Both the position numbers and the translations under genes were made by a program. Of a stretch of 64,000 bases of DNA, positions 40,173 through 52,900 are shown piece after piece. The notes under the pieces were generated by a model. That model had not been told where the DNA came from and made no database searches. It saw only the letters and a list, made by a program, of their open reading frames with translations. The first letter of the stretch is position 1; every line of letters starts with the position of its first letter. Origin of the DNA: Acanthaster planci (lineage: Eukaryota > Echinodermata > Asteroidea > Valvatida > Acanthasteridae); assembly GCF_001949145.1 (NCBI RefSeq), contig NW_019091416.1, forward strand, positions 126,511 to 190,510, given 5' to 3'.

Positions 40173-41039
40173 CGTGGAGTGTTACTGTCGATGAGTTGGT
40201 CCTGGAGAATTTACATGTAGTGTACCACACTCGGGAGAGAGAAATACCAAGTCCTGTGAAGCACAGCCTGACCGCCGTGGGCTACGCGTTCGTTGCCGTG
40301 GACTCCCCGGTGGCTGACGAGTGACGGCACGATCGGCGAGGATTTACAGGTGCTATTTGCGTCGTCGGCTTTTACGTCGTCACTTAAGGAGGGGGGACAA
40401 CGGCAACACTGATGGCAAATACAGCAGATGTGAATAAGAAAGGTCCAACGGTTCGCTGCACCTGGCCTTGAATTACTTGGGTCGTGAGTAAAGTTTGATG
40501 ACAGTCCCCGTGTCAAATTACTTCAAACCGACCCATTGTGTCCTTGTTCGTGACGGTATGTACTGTACATGTACGTACATGTACACGCACGGTACGGTGT
40601 GTGTTGTATGTATGGCATGGTCAGAGTATGACCATACATACACTTGGCAGTGTTTGCATACCATAACATACACCTGTTGACATGAGAGCGCGCCCTCAGC
40701 ACTCTTTCCGTCCATCAGTCCGACGGCGACATCAGTGAACATGGAGGAGGCACTAGGTGGCCATAACTAACAAGTCAATAATGAAAATGCGACAACTGTA
40801 AGATGCAGGCAGTGATGCCATTTGCGAAGTTGAGAGGGAAGGAGGGAAACAACTTTTTTTTCATCCCAATTTGTTCACAGATATCAATGACGCAAATATG
40901 GTGGGCAATGTGACGGGACGAAAGGCCAAGGCGGTGGTAACTTGAGAGCAACCTCAGACGAAAATTGACAAGCATGTTATTTTGTTTATTTTTCACTTTG
41001 AAAAAGAAAGCCTAAAATCGAAAGAGAATTGTAATCAGA
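40173..41039. other. Upstream region of the claudin-like gene
   Basis: The first 250 bp beyond the start codon are relatively rich in CG dinucleotides (for example 40260-40385), consistent with a promoter. I see no TATA box at a defensible position. The remainder is unremarkable non-coding DNA with a TGTACATGTACGTACATGTACA-type block near 40560. Confidence 0.35.
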
Positions 41040-42425
41040 GAATTGACCTGTTTCTGTTTATTTCATATTTGTCGTTTCAAATGGAAAAACGAGGAATGAC
41101 TTGTTTTGCATGACGCAAACGAATTGTTTTGTTTTGTTTTGTTTTTAATCAGAAACAGGTCTTTCTAGTTTTACATTTAAAAAACCAAAAACAAATTCAC
41201 TCTGTGTTTCGTTTTTCAGTATGAAAACGAATAACATGGTAATTAATCAATATGCTTTTCGAAGGATAAAAAACTGTTTCATTTTTCATTGTGTAACGTA
41301 AGACACGTCTTTATGCAAAATTGCAGTCGGCTAAATTAGATGAATTAAACATGGCTGAAGATTATTTTTCTCATATTCCAACAAACAACGTCTGTCTAAG
41401 GAAATATAGTGGCGACACTATCCACAAATATTATGCGTGTATAAATTACTGAACAGTTCTTCGTTTTCCTGTCTTAATAATCCCAGATTTTGCACAATCA
41501 TCTTTATTACACTGACTTGTCGCAGTTTAATAGACGTGCGGTATACTGCACCTGCTAGACTTGACAGGTCCGTGTATACATTCCGTCCAATCAATTACCG
41601 TTTGAAAATTGTTTAGAAGAAAAACAAAAATGAACCTGTTTTTGTTTACAGTTTTTACTACATGAAAGGAAAAACTGAGCCTTTACCGTTATTCTTTTTT
41701 GAATCCAAACAAGGAAAAAAGGAAAAGCTGCACTTTTACCGTTTTCTGTTTTGATTTCACTGAAACATAAAAAGGAATATTTTACTGTTTACCGATTTTT
41801 TATCTGAAAACGGGAAAAAGCTATCTTTCCATTTACAGTATTAAAGCTGCGAAAAAGAAAAAGAAATCATTTCTGTTTACTATTATATAATTAAAAAAAA
41901 ATATAAACCAGTTACTGTTTCCTTTTATAATCTAAAAGACAGAAGTAAAAAAAATCTTTGAGGTTTATTGTTCTTTAATCTGAATTAAAAAATAAATAAA
42001 TAAAAAGCGCAAACATTTCTCGTGACCTCGGCTGCGGTCGGGATTGTTGAGCTTAAACCGGTGAAGAGTTTCGTTTTTCCTTTTCCTATTTTACCCCTTT
42101 TTCTTTTTTCGTCTCGGCAGAAACTTTTGACTCAGTTTTCATAGGTTGGTATTGGCATTGAGAAATAAATTTTTTAGATAAAAAAGAAACTGTAATTGGT
42201 TGATTTTTCTTTTTTTATTTATAGATTATAAAACGGTAAATGGTAATTATTTCTTCTTCTTTTTTCAGCTTTAAAAAAGGTAAATGGAAAAGATAGCTTT
42301 TTCTGTTTTCAAATGAAACATCGGTAAACAGTAATTTTCGTGTTTTTTTTTTTTTTTTTGGTTTTTTTTCAATGGATTAAAAACAGAAAACAGTACAGCT
42401 GTACAGCTTTTCCCCTTTGCGATTT
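41040..42425. mobile_element. AT-rich foldback structure (possible Foldback/TU-like element)
   Basis: The left arm (about 41705-41945) is an imperfect inverted copy of the right arm (about 42186-42422). For example, the complement of 41822-41839 reads CTGTAAATGGAAAGATAG, and the right arm has GTAAATGGAAAAGATAG near 42280. TCGGTAAACAGTAA and AAACAGAAAAC.GTA recur in the same order. The arms are built of degenerate A-rich/T-rich modules of alternating orientation. Further modules to the left include a perfect 12-bp inverted repeat (GACCTGTTTCTG, 41045-41056; complement 41150-41161). The non-repeated centre is about 41990-42180. There is no open frame. Confidence 0.6.
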
Positions 42426-43737
42426 TCAATAATAATTGATGGGACGGTATATATGCAGACCTGGTGGTCTTGATGGGTGCAGACCACTAATTCAAGTGAG
42501 AGTTTCTGGCCAGCTCATTAGCTTTAAGGGTCCCCAACAGTATCTTTTGAAAAAGGAGATTGTTTGGCCCCCAAAATGGTGAGATTGTGTAAATCCTTGC
42601 CAGGATCAACTCCCTGGGTCTTTGAGCTTTCATATGAGAGCAGAATGGCTAAAAATTACGGTTTAAAAATGGTCCTAACTGCCCGAGAAAGTTGAGGGTT
42701 GCCACTTGAAAAACGGCTGCAATCAGACNGCAGAGCTTGCAAGAAATAGAACTAAAAACTGTGCTGCATGCTGTCTGAGGGGCCCTACCCAGCCGTGTGG
42801 CGTATTGTTACGGGATTTTGGGGGGGGGGGGGCGTTGACACCATATGACTCTATGTAGACGTGGATGTTCAGGCACAATTGCAACTGCACTTCAACTATG
42901 TTGAGTAAACTCGCAGTGCTTTCCAGAACCAGACATACTCATGAGAGAGATTTCCTTCGCATGGTGCTATGGCAAACCTTCCAACTCATTGCTGCACTTA
43001 AACTATGCAGCTGGAGTAATCCAGCCCTAAATCTCCTGACATCTGAAAATTTGTCTCTTTCCTCAAATGTCATGAGCAGTAGGGGTAGAGTTAACAAGGC
43101 CTGTGAGTTAATGCACAGGACTGTTGGCCGCAATCTTACGATTTGTGTGATCGCCCAAACTTCGCACAGTTTGTCGATAATTCCACCATTAACCAATCAC
43201 CTGCAGGGTACCGGTATGTTTTTCTGATTCACGATTTGGATAGATTGTTTCAAAACGGGAAGTAAAGCTGGAGATTTCATGCAGAATTGACCAATTGCGC
43301 AGAGCTGTTGTCTAACTTAACTATACCATGGGCTCATCATCAATCTTGTCAAGCAGCCTCTCTGCTTAGTGAGGCAAAATGACAAGCCTCGGAGTTTAAA
43401 GGATATGCCTCACTCAAACCTGCATTTGTAGCTCCATGGTTGGAATCAGCCAGATCATTCGAATCTCATCCATCAAGACTGTTCCAATCCTGTGTGGGTC
43501 TCCCTAACTCTAATTTTATTTGCTGGGAACTTGATAAAGGGAAATCTGGCAAGCGGTATTTGTATGTGACATTGTTAACAACAGAAGAAAATGATTATCA
43601 TTTCCTGCCTTTTAACAATGTCAGCGGCTAATTTTGGTCTTTATTGGTGAAGGTTGTCTAGGTTAAATGCTGAGTTAGTGGAAATGTTGTACTTAGTCTC
43701 TACTTTTACTTTGTATAAATACAGGGGAAAAGCTGGG
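42426..43737. other. Non-coding region upstream of the AP endonuclease gene
   Basis: It contains an isolated N (42729), a run of about 13 G (near 42822) and no convincing exon. A possible splice acceptor, AAATACAG at 43717-43724, precedes the first coding exon of the endonuclease gene. An upstream 5' exon and the promoter probably lie here but cannot be placed. Confidence 0.4.
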
Positions 43738-46700
43738 ATGAAGCCTGTGAAAGAAAGCAAAAAATATCGAGCAGGCTCCAAACTCCAGACAGAAACCTCA
43801 AAGGCTAAGGAAGAAGAATTCTCATTTCTGCCACCCAAGACTAAAATTGGCACCACCAAAAAGAAATCCACCAAGACAGAATCTGGTGTAGAAATACCTT
43901 CCAACAAGGGTGATATCAGAGAGTCAGGAGACAGGAGAAGAGTGAAATCTTCCAAATGTGGTGCCAAACTGTCTCAACCTCAAGATGAGTCGGTCAAAGA
44001 TTCAGCAAGGGTAAGAAAGAGGGCACGGCTTACCAAGAAAGGTAAGACAGCCAGCAGAGCTGAAGAGGAGCAGTTGGCTGAAAAACTTGTTCAGACGAAG
44101 GGCCAGGAAGAGCAGGTATCTGTCAAGAGAGCAACAAAGAGGAAAGCGGCAGTTCCGTCAGATAACGAGGTCAGAAAGAGGAAAGTCTCAAAGAAAAAGA
44201 CCTCCGAAACTGAACTAGAAACAGAGAAAAAAGGAGAAGCTGTGCCTGTCGAGAGAAGTGGCGATTCAGATGGGAGCAAAAAGAAAGTTCGAAAACTCAA
44301 AGAGACAAAGGAAACTGTAGATGTTAAAACTGAATGCGGTACCCGACCAAAGAGAAGAAAGACACTGGATGTGGAGGCAGCCGGTGATCGAGAGAAAAAG
44401 CAGAAGCTGAGCCCTCGGCCCAAGACAAGGGCCAAGAAGGTTGTAGAGAAGCTGCCAACAAAAAAGGCTGGGACAGAGAGGGGTGGGGTTGGGAAAGGTG
44501 GGGCCAAGCAGGGCGTGGCAAAAGAAAGAGCAGTGGAAGAGGTAGCAGTTGGCAAGGAGGCGGTGAATGGTGACACTGAAGACAAGGCAGTCTCAGAGAT
44601 GGCCAGAGAGGTGGTATCCAAGGCAACAAAGTTTGTTGGAGCGCACATGAGCATTTCAGGTACATTTTTCATTTGGAAAAGTTTGTCTTGATTTGGAAAA
44701 AGGAAATTTTGGCTTTCAACTTTGCCAAGTAGAAGTTTCAGATTCCTTTTTGTTGCATCAACAGGAGGTCTTGACAATGCCGTCAAGGGTGCTGTGGCGA
44801 CGGGCTCCAGAGCCTTTGCCCTGTTCCTGCGCTCCCAGCGGCAGTGGAACGCCAAGCCCCTGGAGGAGGAACCGGCCGAGAAGTTCCGCCAGGCCTGCCG
44901 AGAGCACAACTTTCTGCCTCACCTGATCCTCCCCCACGGCTCCTACCTGCTGAACTGCGGTTCCCCCAACGAGGAGACGCTGCGCAAGTCCCGCGAGACC
45001 CTGGCTGATGAGCTGAATCGCTGCGAGAAGCTGGGCCTGACCAGGTACAACTTCCATCCTGGTGAGTGGCGCATGTTCACATGGAGATGTGATTCTTCAA
45101 TAATCTTCAGATTTAGTTCATCATATTCTGTTTTGCCTCAGTTTATGTGTACAAACAAAAACAAACCAAAGTAAACACAAATCCCCAACATAAATGGATG
45201 AATAGTTAGAAATCAAAATAAATGGCTTGCCTTTCTCGGTATTCATAGTTTTAAATTGCCTATAACTCTGTGAAGCTGTCTGGTGACACAGCTTGATGGG
45301 AGGGCAGCACCCAAAGAGATCAGGTAGATATTCATTCAGGCCCCTCATCAATCCATAGAGTTGCAGATTAGTTACTCTTAACCCTGCCTTGCCTGGTCAT
45401 TGTTTCTGCATTTGTACTTTAACCTCGGGTGTTCACCTGTTGCAGGATCCACGTGTGGACAGATGACAGTGGAGGAATGCCTGGACAAGATTGGTGAAAC
45501 CATCAACATAGTGCACCAACAAACAAACAAAGTCATGACAGGTGAGTTACTCACTATAAATGATTGAGTCCAATTCGCTGGCACAGTTATGCTCTCCCAT
45601 CATTTGACTCACCCCCTCATCTTGCCCCTTCTCATTCCCATGTCCAAAGCAAACCCAAGCTTTCATAGTGGCCGTCAAATGGAGGCACCAGCCTCCACAT
45701 GAGCTGATGGTGTCACTGCCCAATGAAGCTAACTGCCAAGATCTCAGCAGTTAGGGAGTACTGAAGTGAATGGACGCAAAAGGAATTAGCAGGAGAACCA
45801 ATACATGATCCAGCACATGCACATATTCCAAACATTTACAGAACACTTCCTGGTTCAACATGACGTCACACTTCATTACTCTATAAGGCTTTATTGCCGT
45901 AGCGGGGAATAGTAGTTAGACCCCATAGAATCTAACAATATCAAATTGTGAATTTTTTTAATCTGGTTTAGTTAAGAGTTTTGCCTTTGTTTTGTTTCTG
46001 TAGTGATTGAAAACATGAGTCGGCAAGGGAGCACCATCGGAGGGAGGTTTGAGGAGCTGGGTGGTATTATTGAGAGAGTGAAGGACAAGACAAGGATTGG
46101 TGTCTGCCTGGACACCTGCCACGCATTTGCAGCAGGTACCGTTAGGAAAATGTTGTACAGAGGCACGCACATGGCCGAGCAATACCAAGTCTCTGCTCAG
46201 TAACTCCATTTGCAGTGCCCTCTGCCTAGAGATAGTGTACTTCTCAGTCTCCTGATGACCGAGTGAAAGGTGGACTCCACTGGTTCTGAGAATCTGACTG
46301 ACTCACAAAGAGATGCACATGGTGCTCAGCTGCAGACCTTTGTTGCATTGACAGCAGACGCTCCTGCTCTTACCATTACGCCGTGCCATTTTTGGTTTGC
46401 AGCCTATTAATAAGAAAATTCTGTGAGTGAACTTGAATACATCTGAACCGTGGGCGATTTCTCTCTCTGATGAACAAAAGCGGAAAGTGTCTGTTCAGAA
46501 ACTGGCTGTTTCAGAGTGACTTTTGTCAGAAACCCATTTCATGTAGAAATTGAATTCATTCAGTACAAGCTACATCTTTTACACTGACATGTATCCGACA
46601 ACCCGCACCCAGTGACTCAGCTGGAGGGGGTGATGCCTGTGCTGACTCCCACATACTATTGGGACTCATATTTGCACTTTGAAAACTTGCGTGTGCCTCA

Positions 46701-48454
46701 CCCGTAGGTTTTGACCTGTCCACTGAAGCTGGGTACCAGCAGATGATGGAGGACTTTGATCAAATCGTCGGGCTGAAGTACCTGGTGGCAGTGCATCTCA
46801 ATGACTCAAAAGGTATACGTCGCTTCACCGGTACTCCTTAACTTGATGTGCAGTCTTCAAATAGCCGTGGTCTGTTTGAGCATCAGACTCCTTGTCAGGG
46901 ATTCTTGCTCAGTAAATCGAAGAGAGAGAATAGGTGGGATTGTTGAAGATTCCCTCCTTAAAATTCAAAACTAGCTTGAGGTGTGTCATAGGCTTAAGAG
47001 TCAAACTAAATCTGGGTTTGTAATATCTTGTTGAAGTGAGAATGTTGCCTTGGGTTGTTTTTGAGTGCTTATAATCTCTCTGACAATCCACACCTATAAT
47101 GTTGATGCTTATGAAGCACCATTGCCAAACTTGCTAAAACACACACTTGACAATGACAGCCAAGGGTGTACAGTATCTACAAACCTATCAGGCGTATAGC
47201 CACTGGTCTTCTTCCCCCTTCGATCTTTTGATTGGCAGGTAAAGTTGGCAGCCATCTGGACAGACATGAGAAGATTGGCCAAGGTCAGATCGGTCTGAAG
47301 GCATTCCAGCGACTGATGAACGATCCGCGTTTTGATAACATCCCTCTGATACTAGAGACTCCAGTCGAGTAAGAACTCACTCCAGATCTCATTTTTATTC
47401 AGTGGGAGAGTGAAATTGACAATCCATATACTCTGTAGGCAGTGAGAAGGCTGCCCTCATTAGTTTCTTGTTCACAGACCAGGGGCCCGTAGTCGGACCA
47501 CATGACGATCAGGTCTGATTTCTTTCTGCATCAGTTTTGTATGTAATGGTTGAATACGACCCGTGTTGCCATTTGCTATTGGCCAGGTATCTGTTTTTTG
47601 GAATACTGTAAATCTTTTATGAAAAGCTACTCCAAAGGTTTGAAATCGATGGCATATATATCCTCTCAAAATGTTAACTTTGGCTTGACCATTAACCACT
47701 TCCTGCCGGGCCATTTATCCATGTTGAGTCTGCTGGGCCAGGTGATTTTTAATTTTTTTTCTGTTTTCAAATTCTTTAAAAATTCATAACTTCATTTAGT
47801 AGACATTATACACCCCTACAAATGACTCTCTGGTAGCTACTCTAATCTGACAGACAACATCTATTGATGCCCGAGTATTTCAGCTAGGCCAGCCGCCTTG
47901 TAAAAAGAGCCCAGATTGTGCGGTGTTATGTAATTTTCTTTTGTTCCCGAAACCGGCACAGTGTGCCGCTGACGTCTTTTCAATAGGGGCCAGATTAGTG
48001 TGTGGCGGTATTGAATCGCTCATCACTGGAGTGCTGGAGGGCTTTTGTCCCGGTGGTAATCCGCTCACGCTGAATGCCACAAACAGTGGTATAAGCTTTC
48101 AAAACGATGACAAATGTTGGCAATTCCCAGCAGCCTGGTCTTTTGTTCCGAGTACAGTCTTTAATAATGGTAACGATAAGTTAATCAAACGTACATATAT
48201 CCTTTTTGATAGGCATTTTTATGAGACCCATTTCCAAATGTTGTTTTTTTCACTTTTGATTTGAAAAAAAAATGCTCATACCTTTTTTGAAACATCTTGA
48301 CCAACCCCCATTATCTTGTCTTAGAAGATGACTTCTGCCAGACCTGATTGAATCTAACAAGTTTTCCTCTGTTTCAATGTTTTATTTTTTCAGGGATGGT
48401 ATGGATTACGCCAAGGAGATCAAACTGCTGCACTCACTGGTTGGGAAATCATAA
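43738..48454 (+). CDS. APN1: AP endonuclease IV (Nfo/APN1 family) with long basic N-terminal tail
   Basis: Seven exons: 43738-44659, 44765-45061, 45446-45541, 46004-46135, 46708-46812, 47239-47368, 48394-48454. They sum to 1743 nt (580 aa), all GT-AG and in frame. Residues 298-578 form the endonuclease IV TIM barrel. All nine metal ligands of E. coli Nfo can be matched: His365, His405, Glu441, Asp475, His478, His512, Asp525, His527 and Glu557. The motifs are [39 protein letters not shown] and ILETP. The enzyme cuts DNA 5' of abasic sites and clears blocked 3' ends with a trinuclear zinc centre. Residues 1-297 are Lys/Glu-rich with several KRK/RKRR patches, which suggests nuclear targeting. 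The ATG at 43738 is the first after a possible acceptor at 43724; an in-frame ATG at 43684 is the alternative. Confidence 0.93.
47696..48175. mobile_element. TTAA-flanked MITE (piggyBac-like), truncated copy A in an APN1 intron
   Basis: It begins CCACTTCCTGCCGGG directly after TTAA (47692-47695). The body matches the complement of 51226-51817 over several hundred bases, including CTTGTAAAAAGAGCCCAGAT, TTTTCAATAGGGGCCAGAT and CAGCAGCCTGGTCTTTTGTT. Homology stops near 48170, so the far end is missing. It sits in the last intron (47369-48393). Confidence 0.75.
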
Positions 48455-49724
48455 AACAGTGTGCCCTAATAGATCTTGAGAGTACTGTCTAGAATGATCT
48501 GGTATAAAGATTTACTTAGAGTGGTTAGAAAAATCTCTAACGCACAAATAAGCAGTAGGAAAAACTTGATGAATGCACGGGTAGGCACAAAGAATTGCCC
48601 GCTGAATTCTGTGAAACCAAATAAGTTTTTTGAGATAAGTTGCAACAAACAAATTATGTTAACATTTCAATGCCCTCAAGTTACATTTCTTCTGGCAGAC
48701 AATTTAGAATAAGATGTAACTGCAGGGATTCTGCTTGGAAGGACAAATCCTCATCAAATTCATATCGTTCTTAAGAAAAAACAAATATATCATGTGTTGA
48801 TTAAAGTTTGTTTGTTGGGGGTGTTGGGGTGTTTGTTTGTTTGTTTGTTTGTTTGTTTTGGCCTATGGTAAACAGATGAAAACAGTGGCCTGAAATTATG
48901 CCTGCTGGTGTTGTGAGGCCACTATAAATACGTTTGTGCGGAACTGTAGTTTTTCTTTATTCCTGATGTATAAGCCAAGATAGTTTTCTACCTTTGTTTT
49001 CATAAATCCACCCTCAACTTTTGTACCTTTGTATTCTTAAATAGCTTTCATAACAAAGCAAAGATCTTGTTCCCAAATTTCAGGGCATTTTCATATTCTC
49101 CATAAAAGGAACAGTTAGATAAAACTTGAAAAAACATTCAACATTTGCTGGTTACGACTTTGAAGCGCCCCATGTAAAAAGTTCAATAACACCAATTGTT
49201 AAATAATGAAAAACCTAATTCTTTTTCATTCGTCATTTGTTTGTTTATTGTCAAGTAATATCTGCTTCTGGTAAGCCAAAACGTGATGAAATATTTACAA
49301 TAAAATACATGTACAATCCCTTGGATTTAAAAAATGACCAATACTAAATAGGATGGAATCACGCCAACAGCAAGTAATGAAGTAAGTCTTCGCTGTGGTC
49401 TGGAATGAGTTTGTAGAAACAGTGGGGGAAATGAATTAAATTGGATGGAATAACGTAGACAGCAATAAATGAGCTTTAGCCTTGACAGAATTTGTGGAGA
49501 CAAGGATTCACTCACAATATGCAGAGAGGCTGCCCCAGGGGCAGGGATTTTGCCCCTCAGGGATTAACAATCTGTGCATCTTAGATGGAGCAAATCCTGG
49601 GAAGGAGGATAACATCTAGGTGTGCAATTCAATAAAACTGCCAAAGAACGAGCACATCCCTACACCACTCGTGCCATGTCATGTTGGGTATTATAAGTTC
49701 AGGTTGACACAGGCTTGGAGAATT
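48455..49724. other. Convergent 3' flank of APN1 and the CCDC166-like gene
   Basis: Non-coding. It contains a (GTTT)n microsatellite at about 48830-48858, an AATAAA for the plus strand at 49299-49304 and a minus-strand AATAAA (forward TTTATT) near 49243. The 3' ends of the two genes may therefore overlap by a few tens of bases. No open frame of note. Confidence 0.4.
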
Positions 49725-49893
49725 TCAGGCCTTGATTCAGGCCTTGATTCAGGCCTTGATTCAGGCCTTGATTCAGGCCTTGATTCAGGCCTTGATTCAG
49801 GCCTTGATTCAGGCCTTGATTCAGGCCTCGATTCAGGCCTCGATTCAGGCCTTGATTCAGGCCTCGATTCAGGCCTCGATTCAGGCCTTGATT
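49725..49893. repeat. 12-bp minisatellite, 14 copies
   Basis: The unit CTTGATTCAGGC is repeated 14 times with only C/T changes at one position (CTTG or CTCG). It lies 17 bp beyond the stop codon of the CCDC166-like gene, presumably in its 3'UTR. Read on the minus strand in open frames it would give (ESRP)n or (NQGL)n. The near-perfect array explains the open frames across it. Confidence 0.95.
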
Positions 49894-49910
49894 CATTCGC
49901 CACTGTCCTG

Positions 49911-52900
49911 TCACAGCTCCCCCTCATCCAGCATCTCGAATGCCTTGAGTACCTTATGCTGCCTGGTGGTGTGCAACCTCTTCAGGTCAGCTGCGTATTG
50001 CTGCTCTCGCAGCAATTCCTTGCGCTGCTCTTCCAGCTGGGCCTTGTGCTCGTTCAGAGCCCGCGACTTCTGGATCAACTTCAGGAGTTCCTGCCGGAGC
50101 TCCCTGTTCTCGGACTTGATGCGGGTGGTGTGCTCCTGAAGACAGTGCATTGCCTCCTGGAACGACGTGACAAATGGATAATCCAACGAGTCAAGGTAAT
50201 GGGCTTTTCTTCGAGTAAGTAAGGTTCTGTAAAGGACCGGTGTGTTAACTCAATATTTTGGACTCTATGCTCTGTCATAAGGAGAAAGATGGCATTCCAA
50301 TGAGGAGGAAACTTCAGTTGAAGAAGGGAAGCAGTGAAGCACAACCACAATCATGTGGTAAAGATTCTCCATCAATGTAGATTCAGTGGATGCAACTGGA
50401 AAAGTTGATATCTTTTAGGGGTAAGTGAGGAAACTTGAATGAGTATGAGACCATCTCTCTGAGGGGCTTAATTACTATTTTTCAAAACAAAAAACCTAAA
50501 ACATGCAGAGATAGCAGATATTTACACTCTATCAGTCGAAAGTAAAGAAGCTACAAGATTAAACTGCAGGGAAAGCATTCTCCTTGAATAAGAATATTCC
50601 TTCAACAATACGGTCGTGTGAATGACATGGTTTACATGACCAGCGTCTAGAACAGCAGGCAAAAGTGCAGGAAACAGTCTAGCAAGACAACCCACACTTT
50701 GTTAGCTTCCAAACTACGCTCCTGCATCCACGGTATCCTGGTATCTCCTCAACTGCCATGGCAACACATTTCCTTACCCTGTTTGCCTGCTTGCCAACCT
50801 CCTGTATCTTGGCCTCCGACTCCCCCTGGTACTCTCTCTTCTCCTTCAGGAACTGAGACTTCAGCTTCTGTATTGTCTCTGTATGCTTGCCTCGCATCCT
50901 TAAGACCTCCTTCTCCAGGTCTCGTATCCGCCGCACTTGCTCCTCTTGCAATCGCTGTCAGGGGTGAAGGAAAGAAGTCTAGCTAGTCGTGCCGTTGATC
51001 ATTTCACAGATAATCATACAATAATTTTGTAAGCCCACATAGCCTCAGCTGGATAACTTGTCAAAGGAAATGCTCTTCAAATTGACACAACTTTTATCTC
51101 CGTTTGCTCTCACCTTATACTCCTCTAGGTCATCCAGCTCCTTCCTTGTTTTAGCAAGCTCCGCCTCCTTCTCCATTAGTGAATCCCTTAGAACTGGTGG
51201 CATGAAGAAAAAGACAATCAATTTACCCACCTGCTGCCGGGGGACCCGTTTTCGAGCACGTAGGCTTTATACACGGAGCCGGGGAACATGAAATGGGACA
51301 AAGGGAACTGGGCCTTGTAACAAAAGACCGTACTCGGAACAAAAGACCAGGCTGCTGGGCATTACCGACATTTTTTCACTCTCAATAGTGGACATAATCC
51401 AGCCTTGTTTTGAAACAGTATACCACGGTTTGGGGCATTTAGGTCGAGTGGATTACCAACGGGGACTAAAGCACTCCACCACCGCAGTGATGAGTCACAC
51501 AGCACCGCTGCACGCTGATCTGGCCCCTATTGAAAAGAGGTCAGCAGTGCACTGTGCCAGGTTCATGAACAAAAGAAAGTTATATAATAACACCGCACAA
51601 TCTGGGCTCTTTTTACAAGGCTGCAGGCCTGGCTGAAATACTTGGGCGTCAATAGAGTTTGTCTGTCAGACTAGAGTGGCCACCAGACAGTAATTCGTGT
51701 GGGTGTAAATGTTCATTGATTGAAATGATGAATTTTTGAATAATTTTGAAAAATGAAAATCTTAGAAAAGTCCCGATTATGTGCACTGCATTTTTCAAAC
51801 CACCTGGCAGCAAGTGGTTAATAGTATTCTGAAATCGAAAGCTTGAAAGTACCCTGGTCTTTTGGTCATTTGCCTTCAAGGGAGATGAGAGGTTAAGGAG
51901 GGTCAGTCCTCCATTGAACATGTTGTGTACTTTTTGTTATCCCACAACCAGACATATTTATGTTTCTCTAAATGCCTCAAGAAATCTCGCTCCCTCTGTC
52001 ACCTGGTGTCTCCTGACGCCTGCTGAGGAGTCTATTTCTTAGAGCAGCAGGCCATTGTTGGAAACAGTCTTGCAGGGCCACACTACGATTGTGTGCAAGT
52101 GCTCACATACTTTTTGGTAAAGACCTAGACTCAGCTCCAGACACCAGATTCGGATACGGCTGCAGAATTGCCCGAGAGGGCTTACCCGGAGTAAATTGCC
52201 TTTTAGCCATTCCAGAAGCCACGTGGCTTATTTTTGGACTGAGCGACAACGGGTCATACATTCACCTCTCTTCTTTTCTTCGTACTCCTCTAGCATTTGT
52301 TCTTTCTGCTCGTTGATCATGCGGATTTCTTGCTGGTTCTGATCGCTCAAGGTCACGATGGTCGTTTGGCGTTTGTGGGCCTTCTTGGACATATAAGACA
52401 TGTATTCATGCTGCCAAAGAAAAAAGGACATACAAAGAAGGAATAAATGAAATTGTGTGCTTGTGTATTTTCAAAATTTATAATTGTGCATTTCTCAATT
52501 TTGTATAAGAAGAACAGGCAAAACAGCTGAAGTGAAACAGTTTAATGGATGTATCCAAAGAAATGGCTGAAGATTTCCTTTTTTTGATTAATAAATCCTG
52601 AAATTCCACAACAGCATCTCTGAAGACAAAGCATGGGCTTTGATTAATTAGTTGCTGATAAAATCTGCCACATAAACGTTATTTTTTTCTTATGAAAGTC
52701 TAAATACCTTAAAAGAAACAAAAGCATTCCAGGGCTTCAGGGATGAGCAATACAATACCGCTGCACGCAATCTGGTTTGCATTTGAAAAGACGCCAGCAG
52801 CGCACTGGGCCAGTTTCGGGGACAAAAGAAAATTATGTAACACCACACAATCTGGGCTCTCTTTACAAGGCAGCAGGCCTGGCTGAAATACGCAGGCATC

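Noticed and set aside
42939-43227. Overlapping frames of 85 and 120 codons upstream of APN1
   Set aside because: Open on both strands with no motif or splice logic; may include an untranslated first exon, but nothing supports coding.
44091-44909. Minus-strand open frame of 272 codons across the APN1 first exon
   Set aside because: It is the antisense shadow of the Lys/Glu-rich APN1 coding exon; the plus strand has conserved protein and matching splice sites.
47880-48080. Peptide [15 protein letters not shown] shared with 51480-51636
   Set aside because: The similarity comes from the shared TTAA-flanked non-coding element, not from a conserved gene; the frames break in both.
49725-49893. CRISPR-like regular repeat
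   Set aside because: The units are contiguous without spacers, in an animal genome; it is a minisatellite.
49620-50222. Plus-strand open frame of 200 codons with (GLDS)n
   Set aside because: It results from the 12-bp minisatellite plus the antisense of the last CCDC166-like exon.
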